Of a DNA stretch of 35,302 nucleotides, positions 20,657 through 28,000 are shown piece by piece. Source of the stretch: Dehalococcoidia bacterium (GTDB lineage Bacteria; Chloroflexota; Dehalococcoidia; SM23-28-2; RBG-16-64-32); the NCBI GenBank assembly GCA_030690405.1, contig JAUYGU010000172.1, positions 1 to 35,302 of the forward strand. Reading direction: 5' to 3'. The notes beneath the pieces are model-generated. The model was not told the origin of the DNA, did not search any database, and saw only the letters and a list, made by a program, of their open reading frames with translations. The number at the start of each line of letters is the position of its first letter. Position 1 is the stretch's first letter. The position numbers were made by a program, and so were the translations under genes.

Positions 20657-22965
20657 ACGCCGACGCGCTGCTCGACTCTTTGCTGGCAGCCCAGAGCGAG
20701 ATTGATGTCACACACATCGTGGGTATCAACCCTGTCCTGGCTGCCGATGCGAACTGGCGGCAATACGGTGGCCCGAACTACGCTGGCATCTTCTTCAATC
20801 AGCAGTCAAACCCGGTTTCGGCCCTGGCTGACAAGATTGTGAATTGTATCGATGCGCGTCTCATGCTTGAGTGCCTAACGCGAGGCATAGATCCACAAGG
20901 GACGGCAGCCCCGGCAACTATGGGCGATGCGGTGGAGCTCTTCTTTGGGGTCAAGGTGGCTGAGTACGTGGAGCTCAGCGACAGAAAGAGGCGGGAACTC
21001 GCGGAAGGCATCGTCCTCGCCGCCGATGGTTCGCGAGAGCGGCCCAATCTCCTCTTGATCGACCAAGGAGAAGGCCAGCTTTCAGAGGACTTCCCCAAAA
21101 CCTTCCTATCGTTGATGGCCGGCAACAAACAGAGAATTCCGTTCGTTCAGGGCCAGTTCAATATGGGTGGCACAGGCGTGCTACCATACGCGGGCGAGAA
21201 AGGCTATCAGCTAATCGTATCTCGTCGAGCGCCCAAGCTGTCCCAAGCAAACAGAGGATGGGGATTCACGCTCGTGAGACACCACCCAGCTCATTCCGGC
21301 GACAAAAGCTCGTACTGGGAGTATTGTGTGGATGAGCTCGGTTGTATCTTCGAAACGTCTCCCCATCCCTTGCCGGTGCTGCCGGACGGACCGCTGCAGT
21401 TTGGGACGATCGTCAAGCTCTGGGCCTACGACCTTCCTCCGGGCATCAAGACGAACATCACCCTGGACCTTTGGCGCGAGCTTAACCGCAAACTTTGGGC
21501 ACCTGCACTGCCCCTAACGCTGTGGGAAAAGAGAGACTATGGTGGCCACAGCCCGACAAAACTTCTTCTGGGTAACGAGGTCAGGGTTCAGGTGGATGAT
21601 CGCGAGAAGCTTGAACCGACGACACCACTTACAATTCGCGCCACGCTGGGGTCGCTAGGGATGCGACGGATAGATGTCAGCGTCTTCAAAGTGGGCTACA
21701 GGAAGTCCGAGTACGCCAGCCAAGACGAGGCCATCATCTATACGGTCAATGGCCAGGCTCACGCGGCTCTGGGGCGGAGCTTTCTAAGGGCACCCACCCG
21801 CGCGAACCTAGGATATCTTGCCGATTACATGCTCGTTCACATCGACTGCACCGACGTCCCGGTTGCTGTCCGGGAGAGAATCTTTCCGGCCTCACGCGAC
21901 AGGATGTACGAGGGGTCACAGAGGAAAGAAATCGAAGAGGCACTTGCGGAGGCGCTTGCCCGGCACGAAGGCCTAAGACGGTTGGACGACGCGCGAAGAA
22001 TCCAGTTGCTCGCCAACAAGACTAGCGACGAGCGGGTCATGCAGGTCATCGGACGACTTCTGGCGGGAAACAAGGAACTACGCGAGTTTCTGATCGCTGG
22101 CGGCAGATTCGTTTCCTCGGAGGAGCCTGGAGATGTCGCAATAGCAAAGTTCCTTGGACGTTACGTCCCGACATTCTTGCGATTCCGAGGTCAGCGTCCA
22201 GACGAAGGCTGGACTAAGCAAGTGGCAGAGAAGTCCTTTGCGAGGCTTACCATCGAAACTGACGCGCAGGACGATTACCTCGACCGTCGCACCGACTCAG
22301 GCAGTCTCAGTTACGTACCAGGCCTCGTGAAGAACTACCATCTCTTCAGCGGTAAGCTAGTGGTAAAGGTCGCGCTGCCGCCCGGCGCTCGGCCCGGGGA
22401 TCGAATTCCGCTTAGCATCACGATGAGTCGTCCCTCAGACACGCGACTAACGGTCGACGTCACCCTTGAGGTAGTGAAGACGAACGGAGTCGGAGGCGAG
22501 GGAGGCGGGAATGGACACAAGCTACCCCAGCCCCACGGGGCTGACGTCGGCGCTCCCAAGCTTTGGCTTGTGTACCGAGACCAAAAGGATGGCTGCAAGA
22601 CCTGGGCGGAGATGGAACCGCGATGGACCAACGAAGACGTTTGTGACGTTCGCGGCCAAACTAGAGATGTTTTCGTCAACATGGATGCCGCGATTCTCCA
22701 CTCTTTCCTTCGCCGGTACCGCCGTCTGCCCAGCGCCACTCAAGATCGTATTCATGAAACCTGGAAGTTGGGCCTCTATTTCTGCGCTCTCGCGCTTTTC
22801 AACGACCTCGCTAGGTACGACGAAAGCGAAGAAATCTTCAAGAACGCCGTGGGGGCGCTTGCCAAGGTCATTCTGGAGGCTTTCTACAGCCAGCTGTTGA
22901 TAGACCCGATCCCTGCTGCCGTCGGAGACTATCCCAGCGACGCGGGTTCGCTCCCACGGCCCTAG
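20653..22965 (+). CDS. Large GHKL (Hsp90/MutL/MORC-type) ATPase of unknown family
   Basis: A 770-residue protein whose N-terminal 200 residues carry a recognisable Bergerat ATP-binding fold: N box ADKIVNCIDA (Asp60, Asn64, Asp67), G1 box LLLIDQGEGQ (Asp137, Gly139, Gly141) and G2 box QFNMGGTGVLPYAG (about 168-181). In MutL and Hsp90 the first residue of the N box is a catalytic Glu; here it is Asp60. The remaining 570 residues match nothing I can name. They include charged helices (REIF-type, about 400-470), a beta-rich region near 575-615 (GKLVVKVALPPGARPGDRIP), a Gly-rich linker (GVGGEGGGNG) and a helical C-terminus. No membrane segment or nuclease motif was recognised. The GTG start overlaps the HTH gene by 4 nt. 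Base composition is lower in GC than the flanks. Confidence 0.8.
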   Translation: MNADALLDSLLAAQSEIDVTHIVGINPVLAADANWRQYGGPNYAGIFFNQQSNPVSALADKIVNCIDARLMLECLTRGIDPQGTAAPATMGDAVELFFGVKVAEYVELSDRKRRELAEGIVLAADGSRERPNLLLIDQGEGQLSEDFPKTFLSLMAGNKQRIPFVQGQFNMGGTGVLPYAGEKGYQLIVSRRAPKLSQANRGWGFTLVRHHPAHSGDKSSYWEYCVDELGCIFETSPHPLPVLPDGPLQFGTIVKLWAYDLPPGIKTNITLDLWRELNRKLWAPALPLTLWEKRDYGGHSPTKLLLGNEVRVQVDDREKLEPTTPLTIRATLGSLGMRRIDVSVFKVGYRKSEYASQDEAIIYTVNGQAHAALGRSFLRAPTRANLGYLADYMLVHIDCTDVPVAVRERIFPASRDRMYEGSQRKEIEEALAEALARHEGLRRLDDARRIQLLANKTSDERVMQVIGRLLAGNKELREFLIAGGRFVSSEEPGDVAIAKFLGRYVPTFLRFRGQRPDEGWTKQVAEKSFARLTIETDAQDDYLDRRTDSGSLSYVPGLVKNYHLFSGKLVVKVALPPGARPGDRIPLSITMSRPSDTRLTVDVTLEVVKTNGVGGEGGGNGHKLPQPHGADVGAPKLWLVYRDQKDGCKTWAEMEPRWTNEDVCDVRGQTRDVFVNMDAAILHSFLRRYRRLPSATQDRIHETWKLGLYFCALALFNDLARYDESEEIFKNAVGALAKVILEAFYSQLLIDPIPAAVGDYPSDAGSLPRP

Positions 22966-23735
22966 ACGTGGCTGAGGGCGCCGGCCTCCAGCCAGACCAC
23001 CTGGCCCGTCAGGTACTCGGCGGCGGCGGAGGCGAGGTAGACGGCGATGCCGGCGATCTCCTCCGGGCGAGCCAGGCGCTTGCCGGGCAGGTAGCGCTCC
23101 AGCCGGCGGCGGGCGTCTTCGTCGGCCAGGAACGCCATCCCTTCCGTCCAGCCGGCGCCGATGGCGTTCACGGTGATGCCGCTGCGGGCCCACTCCAGCG
23201 CCAGCGCCCGCGACAGGTTCATCACGCCCGCCTGGGCGGCGCAGTAGGCGGCGCCGTTGGCCATTCCCCGCTCCGCCAGCAGCGATACGACGTTGATGAT
23301 GCGGCCGGACGCTTGCGAGAGCATCGGCGCGGAGGCGGCGCGGCAGGCCAGGTAGACGCCGGTCAGGTTCACGTCCAGCACCCGCCGCCACTCCTCCGGC
23401 GTGATCTCCGGGAACGGCTTTGCGTAGGGCAGGTCGTGGGAGTTGACCAGGATATCCAGCCGCCCCAGCTCCGCGACGGCGCGCTCCACCAGCGTCTGCA
23501 CGTCCGACTCGGCGGCGGCGTCGATCGCCTGGGCGAACCCCTTGCGGTTGAGGGCCCATATCTCGTTGGCGCAGGAGTTGGCCGCCACCTCCTCGCGCTG
23601 CGCGCGGGTGGTCGTGGAGACGGCAACGTCGGCGCCGGCCTCGGCGAGGGCGACGGCGATCGCGCGGCCGATGGGTCCCGAAGCGCCGATGACGAGGGCG
23701 GTCTTGCCGCTGAGGGAGAACTGCTCCAGGACCAC
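22962..23735 (-). CDS. SDR-family protein with YxxxQ in place of YxxxK
   Basis: A 257-residue protein of classical SDR length. The cofactor loop is GASGPIG (17-23), the catalytic Ser is Ser151 (NVVSLLAERG) and Tyr164 is present, but the essential Lys is Gln168 (AAYCAAQAGV). NNAG is also altered (NSHD). Its usual dehydrogenase activity is therefore doubtful; it could be a non-catalytic partner of the intact SDR encoded 1 nt upstream or act by another chemistry. The GTG start is preceded by GGGGAGG within the end of the upstream gene. Its stop overlaps by 4 nt the end of the convergent GHKL ATPase gene. Confidence 0.9.
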   Translation of the reverse strand: MVLEQFSLSGKTALVIGASGPIGRAIAVALAEAGADVAVSTTTRAQREEVAANSCANEIWALNRKGFAQAIDAAAESDVQTLVERAVAELGRLDILVNSHDLPYAKPFPEITPEEWRRVLDVNLTGVYLACRAASAPMLSQASGRIINVVSLLAERGMANGAAYCAAQAGVMNLSRALALEWARSGITVNAIGAGWTEGMAFLADEDARRRLERYLPGKRLARPEEIAGIAVYLASAAAEYLTGQVVWLEAGALSHV

Positions 23736-23736
23736 G

Positions 23737-24549
23737 TTACGCCTCCCCTTCCAGGGGCACCACGGGGGCGAAGCCGGTGGGCGCGTGGCCGCCGGCCAGG
23801 CCGCCGCCCTCGAGCGCCAGGATGTCGCCGTTCATGTAGGACGAGAGGTCCGAGGCGAGGAAGACGCAGAGCGGGCCGAGCTCCTCGTCGCGGCCCAGGC
23901 GGCCCATCGGCACGAACTTGCCGCCGCGCCACCACTCGACCATCGCCGGGTTGTCGTGGGGGAAGAGGCCGGGCGCGATCAGGTTCGCCTGGATGTTGCG
24001 TCCGGCGTAGGTCATGGAGAGCGAGCGGGTGAAGTTGATAAGGCCGGCCTTCGAGGAGGTGTACAGGAAGTTGTCGCGGCCGCCGCGCAGGCCGAAGCCG
24101 GAGGTGACGTTGATGATCTTGCCGCCGCCCTGCGCCAGCATGTGGGGGATGACGGCGCGGCAGCAGTAAAACGTCCCCGAGAGGTTGGTGTCGATGCCCA
24201 GGCGCCACTCCTCGTCGCTGACCTCCTCCACCGGCTTGCCCATACCGGCGGTGGCGCCGCCGGCGTTGTTCAGCAGGATGTCGATGCGGCCGAACTCGGC
24301 GATGGCGGCGTCGGCCATCGCCTGGACGGAGGGCGGGTCGGTGATGTCGGTGGGGACGATGAGACAGCGGCGGCCGCGGGTTCGCACCTGCTCGGCCGTC
24401 TCCTCGATCTGCGGTCGCGTGCGGGCGGCGGCGACGATATCGCAGCCGGCGTCGGCGAGGGCGAGGGCCATCGCCCGGCCGAGGCCGCGGCCGGCGCCGG
24501 TGACGACGGCGACCTTGCCGTCCAGCTTCAGCCTATCGAGAACGGTCAT
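23737..24549 (-). CDS. Short-chain dehydrogenase/reductase (SDR)
   Basis: A 270-residue classical SDR with all expected motifs: GAGRGLG (18-24), NNAGG (94-98), Ser150 (NVTSGFG), Tyr163 and Lys167 (YTSSKAGL). It should be an NAD(P)-dependent oxidoreductase with unknown substrate. AAGGAG lies 7 nt before the ATG at 24549. The downstream SDR-like gene starts 1 nt after its stop, so both are made together and might form a mixed tetramer. The upstream 358 nt are filled mainly by a GC-rich repeat array. Confidence 0.93.
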   Translation of the reverse strand: MTVLDRLKLDGKVAVVTGAGRGLGRAMALALADAGCDIVAAARTRPQIEETAEQVRTRGRRCLIVPTDITDPPSVQAMADAAIAEFGRIDILLNNAGGATAGMGKPVEEVSDEEWRLGIDTNLSGTFYCCRAVIPHMLAQGGGKIINVTSGFGLRGGRDNFLYTSSKAGLINFTRSLSMTYAGRNIQANLIAPGLFPHDNPAMVEWWRGGKFVPMGRLGRDEELGPLCVFLASDLSSYMNGDILALEGGGLAGGHAPTGFAPVVPLEGEA

Positions 24550-24649
24550 GGGCTGCGTCTCCTTCTGGTGGCTCGGGCAGGCGTAGCTTACAGGCTTGCG
24601 GGGGTGGGTTCAAGCGGCGCGGCAGGGCAGGGATGGGGGCTGTGAGCAA

Positions 24650-24911
24650 GGGCAGGCACGGGGGCCTGCGGGCGAGGGCAGGCACGGGGGCCTGCGGGCG
24701 AGGGCAGGCACGGGGGCCTGCCCCTACGGATGCGGTGCCTCGTGGTTCGACAGGCTGACCACGAGCGGGGGCAGGCGCGGGGGCCTGGGGTGAGGGCAGG
24801 CACGGGGGCCTGGGGTGAGGGCAGGCACGGGGGCCTGCCCCTACGGATGCGGTGCCTCGTGGTTCGACAGGCTGACCACGGGCGAGGGCAGGCACGGGGG
24901 CCTGCCCCTAC
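24650..24911. repeat. Array of seven GTAG-type GC-rich palindromic repeats
   Basis: The core GGGCAGGC(A/G)CGGGGGCCTG occurs seven times, starting at 24650, 24676, 24702, 24769, 24794, 24819 and 24886. Three copies continue into CCCCTAC, making GGGCAGGC...GCCTGCCC hairpins headed by GTAG on the minus strand. Two of these are followed by the same 40-nt tail including GGTTCGACAGGCTGACCACG. The array fills the gap 24550-24907. Short spacings (about 6 nt) and repeated tails exclude CRISPR. The last unit supplies the stop codon of the adjacent gene. Confidence 0.88.
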
Positions 24912-25393
24912 GCGTGTGGCCGGGCGAGGCGGGCCAGCACCTCCCGCGCCCAGCCATCGTCCGGCGCGGCGGGGACGTCCACGGCGAGCAGGCGGATGCC
25001 GTCTGGTAGGCCCCCGGAGGTGGGAGTGGCGGCCGCAGAGGCCACGACGATGGCTCCGCCGCCGCCGCGTGCCATCTCGCGGGCGGCGAAGCGGCAGGCG
25101 AGGGCCAGCGCCTGGGGCGTCCCCGCGCCGAGGTCGGCGCAGAAGAAGAGCGCGTCCAGTCCGCCGAGCGCCTTCGAGACCTGGCTGGTCATTACGCGCA
25201 GCGCCATCTCGTTGGTGGCGTCTATCGCCTGCGAGAGGGCGGCGCTGGTGCGACGGGCGAGCCGCTGGACGGCGAACGCCGTCTCCGCGTCGCTGGTTGA
25301 AGCGATCAGGGCGAAGCGCGCTCCGGCGGTGGCCAGGGCGGCGGCCAGGGCCCGCCCGGCGGGCGTCTCCGCGCCTAGGACGAGCGCTCTCAT
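24908..25393 (-). CDS. Shortened SDR-like Rossmann protein, C-terminus ends in a repeat
   Basis: A 161-residue protein starting MRALVLGAETPAGRALAAAL, an SDR-like N-terminus with a degenerate Gly loop. LDALFFCADLGAGTP and AIVVASAAATPTSGG correspond to strands 4 and 5, but the YxxxK helix and the whole C-terminal half of a normal SDR (about 250 residues) are missing. The TAG stop is the TAG of the GTAGGGGC head of the last array repeat, so the repeat probably truncated the gene. It may be a decaying remnant, or it may be kept as a small nucleotide-binding protein. No ribosome binding site is obvious. It lies 40 nt downstream of the DinB-like gene. Confidence 0.65.
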   Translation of the reverse strand: MRALVLGAETPAGRALAAALATAGARFALIASTSDAETAFAVQRLARRTSAALSQAIDATNEMALRVMTSQVSKALGGLDALFFCADLGAGTPQALALACRFAAREMARGGGGAIVVASAAATPTSGGLPDGIRLLAVDVPAAPDDGWAREVLARLARPHA

Positions 25394-25433
25394 GCCGGGC
25401 GATCCGCGTCAGGGCTGCGGGCGCTGATCCCCG

Positions 25434-25904
25434 CTACGTGCCGACGCGGCTCGCGGCCTCGTAGACGTGGTGGAGGCCGTGCAGCATGACGGCGTTCCCC
25501 AGGATGTCGGAGACCGGCACGGCCTCGGAGGCCATCCGTCGCCTGGCGTTCAACTGGTCGTCGGGGACGGACTTCACGAAGTCGATCAGCTTGCGGTAGT
25601 TCGCCTCGAACGCCTGCATGATCTGCTCCGGCGTCATCGAGGTCATCGAACCGACCGCCTGCGCGTTCATCTGATCGACATCCATCCCCTGGAGCAGGTC
25701 CTGGTCCTCGGAGGCGGCAAGCATCGCCTGCGAGAAGCCGGGGACCATCCCAGCGACGGCGGCGAGGTGGGAGTAGGCCTCCTTGGGCGTCCAGCCGCCG
25801 GCCCGCTTCCAGTCCCACTCGCCCTGAGCGAACAGCGCGGTGCTGCGCTTGGCCTGGGTGACGGTGAGCTCGAGCCCTTCGATGATCTCCTGCTTGGTGG
25901 CCAT
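25434..25904 (-). CDS. DinB-like four-helix-bundle protein
   Basis: A 156-residue protein with the look of the DinB/YfiT superfamily (metal-dependent four-helix bundle): MATKQEIIEGLELTVTQAKR, WTPKEAYSHLAAVAGMVPGF (first His), a central FEANYRKLIDFVKSVPDD helix and the closing VMLHGLHHVYEAASR with His residues for a divalent metal. Members act as thiol-dependent transferases (mycothiol, bacillithiol) or have unknown roles. The ATG at 25904 has AAGGAGG upstream; the longer frame adds unrelated residues. Function beyond family is not predictable. The 180 nt upstream (25905-26084) contain no feature I recognise. Confidence 0.75.
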   Translation of the reverse strand: MATKQEIIEGLELTVTQAKRSTALFAQGEWDWKRAGGWTPKEAYSHLAAVAGMVPGFSQAMLAASEDQDLLQGMDVDQMNAQAVGSMTSMTPEQIMQAFEANYRKLIDFVKSVPDDQLNARRRMASEAVPVSDILGNAVMLHGLHHVYEAASRVGT

Positions 25905-26084
25905 TGTTCCTCCTTCTAGTGCCCGTGATTCTAGCCTGTGGGGGGCGCGATGGCAAGCGGCCGGTTCTCCACCCCTCCCCCGGGTTGGGTGTCCCGCCCG
26001 GCCCGCCACGAGCGCCGTTCGGCCTTCACCCCACCCCAGTCGGGGCTTTCGACCCGCTCGGCGACTGGTGGTCAGGAGTCGAGG

Positions 26085-27281
26085 CTAGAGGCCGGCGTTC
26101 AGGAAGCGGGCGGCAGCCGCCACGCCCGCGCCCTTCTCGGCCCGGAAGCCGTGGCGGGCGAGCTCCGTCTCCAGGGCGTAGAGGATTGCGAGGACGTTCG
26201 GGACGGTCGAGCTGAAGCCCATGAGGCCGATGCGCCAGATCTGCCCCTGGAGGGCGCCGATGCCGCCGCCGACCTCGATGTTGTGCTCCTGGAGGAGGCC
26301 GCGCCGCACCGTCATCTCATCGATCCCCTCGGGGACGCGAACGGTGGTGAGCGGGGGCAGGCGGTAGCCCTCCTGGGCGTGTAGCGTGAGCCCCATCGTC
26401 TCCAGGCCGGTCCGGAGCGCATCGGCGTTGCGGCGGTGGCGCTGAACGCGCGCCTCCAGCCCCTCTTCCAGGGCGATGCGCAGCGCCTCGCGCAGGGCGT
26501 AGAGCATCGTCATGGGTGGCGTGTGGTGGTAGACTCTGGCCTGGCCGCCGCCCCAGTAGTTCCGCAGCATCGACACGTCCACGTAGAAGCTCCGCACGGG
26601 CTCCTTGCGCTTGGCCACCACGTCCATCGCCTCGGCGCTGAAGGTGACGGGCGACATCCCCGGCGGTGCCGACAGGCACTTCTGGGTGCCGCTGAAGCAG
26701 ACGTCCACGCCCCACTCGTCGATGCGCAGCTCGCAGCCGGTGAGCGATGTGACGGCGTCCACCAGCAGGAGTGCGTCGTGCTCGTGGACGATGCGCGAGA
26801 TCTCCTCCAGTGGCTGGAGGATGCCGGTGCTGGTCTCGCCGTGGACGATGGTAACCAGCTTGGCGCCCGGGTTGGCCTTCAGCGCTTGCTCTACCTGCTC
26901 CGGCTCGATGATGCGTCCCCACTCCTGCTCGACGAGCACGGCCTCGGCGCCGCAACGGCGGACCATCTGGGCCATGCGGTCGCCGAAGAAGCCGTTGAAG
27001 CAGACGATGACGGTATCGCCCGGCTCGACGACGTTGTAGATGGCGGCCTCCATGCCGGCGGTGCCGGTGCCGGAGATGGCGATCGTCATGTCGTTCTCGG
27101 TGCGGAAGAGGGAGCGCAGGGGGCGCTGGGTGTCGTCGAGGAGCTGGAGGAACGCCGGGTCCAGGTAGCCGATGACGGGCGTCATCATGGCGCGGTAGAC
27201 GCGGGGGTGGACGTTGGAGGGGCCGGGGCCGAGGAGGTTGCGAGAGGGGACGTTGAGCTCGCCGAAGGCGTCACTGGTCAT
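26085..27281 (-). CDS. Alanine-glyoxylate / serine-glyoxylate aminotransferase (PLP, class V)
   Basis: A 398-residue class V aminotransferase. It opens with LLGPGPSNVHPRVYRAM, the family signature. SGTGTAGMEAAI binds the cofactor phosphate, LLLVDAVTSL carries the Asp pairing with the pyridine nitrogen (Asp175), and the Schiff-base lysine is Lys201 in SGTQKCLSAPPG. It would transfer the amino group of alanine or serine to glyoxylate, giving glycine. That links it to the glycine cleavage genes upstream on the same strand. The ATG overlaps the lipoprotein stop by 4 nt (ATGA), so it is probably translated from the same mRNA. The choice between alanine, serine and a purine-derived donor is not settled by sequence. 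Confidence 0.93.
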   Translation of the reverse strand: MTSDAFGELNVPSRNLLGPGPSNVHPRVYRAMMTPVIGYLDPAFLQLLDDTQRPLRSLFRTENDMTIAISGTGTAGMEAAIYNVVEPGDTVIVCFNGFFGDRMAQMVRRCGAEAVLVEQEWGRIIEPEQVEQALKANPGAKLVTIVHGETSTGILQPLEEISRIVHEHDALLLVDAVTSLTGCELRIDEWGVDVCFSGTQKCLSAPPGMSPVTFSAEAMDVVAKRKEPVRSFYVDVSMLRNYWGGGQARVYHHTPPMTMLYALREALRIALEEGLEARVQRHRRNADALRTGLETMGLTLHAQEGYRLPPLTTVRVPEGIDEMTVRRGLLQEHNIEVGGGIGALQGQIWRIGLMGFSSTVPNVLAILYALETELARHGFRAEKGAGVAAAARFLNAGL

Positions 27282-28000
27282 TCGAGCACCTCATCGATTA
27301 GCGAAAGCTGCAGTCGAGCCATGTCCCACAGCAGTTGAGGGCTGGGTTTGCTCCGAGGCGTGAAGCCGTATACGTCAGCGACGACCGTCCCGCGGCGGAA
27401 GACCACACCAGCGTAGGCGTAGACCGGCCTCGTACCACAGCTGCCAATCGACCACTTCGTTGAAACCAGGGTGCTCGCAGCGGTTTCGTGGCCAATGGCG
27501 GGAGGGTCCACTCGCTGAACGGACTGCCCTTCAATCCGGCTTGGTTCGGTCAGATACTCTTGGAATGTCTCGAAAACGCGATGGGCTTCCGTTTCATCCG
27601 AAAGCTCCACTAAGTAGAACTCCAGGCAAGAGATATCTGAGTCGTCGTCCGGTTCTTCAACTAGCTCGAACTGGACTCGCGCGTTGGGCGGAGGAGGTCC
27701 AGACTCGGGCGCCATAACGGAGTGAGGCTCACGTGCTACGACAAACCCCGCCGGCCGGTCATCCTCGGCGGGCAACATCGAGAAGACGCGCGCGAACTCA
27801 GGGCTCCGTGTCGCGGTGATTTCAGGCGTTGAAGTGCCAGTAACCGATCGACGCGTGGGCGTAGGGGTGGTGATGAATGATCGCTCCGGTGAAGAAGTGG
27901 GCGAGGTCTGAGCGTCGCGTTCTCCTCCACTGGCACAGCCACCGCCGAGGGCGACGGTGGCGACAGCAAGAGCCCAGCCTGCCACGCTACGCCAGTCCAC
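27278..28000 (-). CDS. Predicted lipoprotein of unknown function
   Basis: A 240-residue exported protein. From the GTG at 28000 (AGGAG 7 nt upstream) it has a short basic start, a hydrophobic stretch (VAGWALAVATVALGG) and a lipobox-like GGGC, so the Cys would be lipidated. A Thr/Pro/Ser-rich linker follows (TPTPTRRSVTGTSTPEITAT) and then a globular domain with a few Cys (SDISCLEFYLVELSD, IGSCGTRPVYAYAGVVF). I do not recognise the domain. The start overlaps the end of gcvPB by 14 nt and its stop overlaps the aminotransferase start by 4 nt. Codon use is less GC-biased than in the gcv genes, so it may be a recent arrival in the operon. Confidence 0.8.
   Translation of the reverse strand: MDWRSVAGWALAVATVALGGGCASGGERDAQTSPTSSPERSFITTPTPTRRSVTGTSTPEITATRSPEFARVFSMLPAEDDRPAGFVVAREPHSVMAPESGPPPPNARVQFELVEEPDDDSDISCLEFYLVELSDETEAHRVFETFQEYLTEPSRIEGQSVQRVDPPAIGHETAASTLVSTKWSIGSCGTRPVYAYAGVVFRRGTVVADVYGFTPRSKPSPQLLWDMARLQLSLIDEVLE

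Noticed and set aside
24650..24911. CRISPR-like array of seven GC-rich repeats
   Set aside because: The units are self-complementary, spacings are about 6 nt or contain the same repeated tail, and there are no unique 30-40-nt spacers or cas genes.
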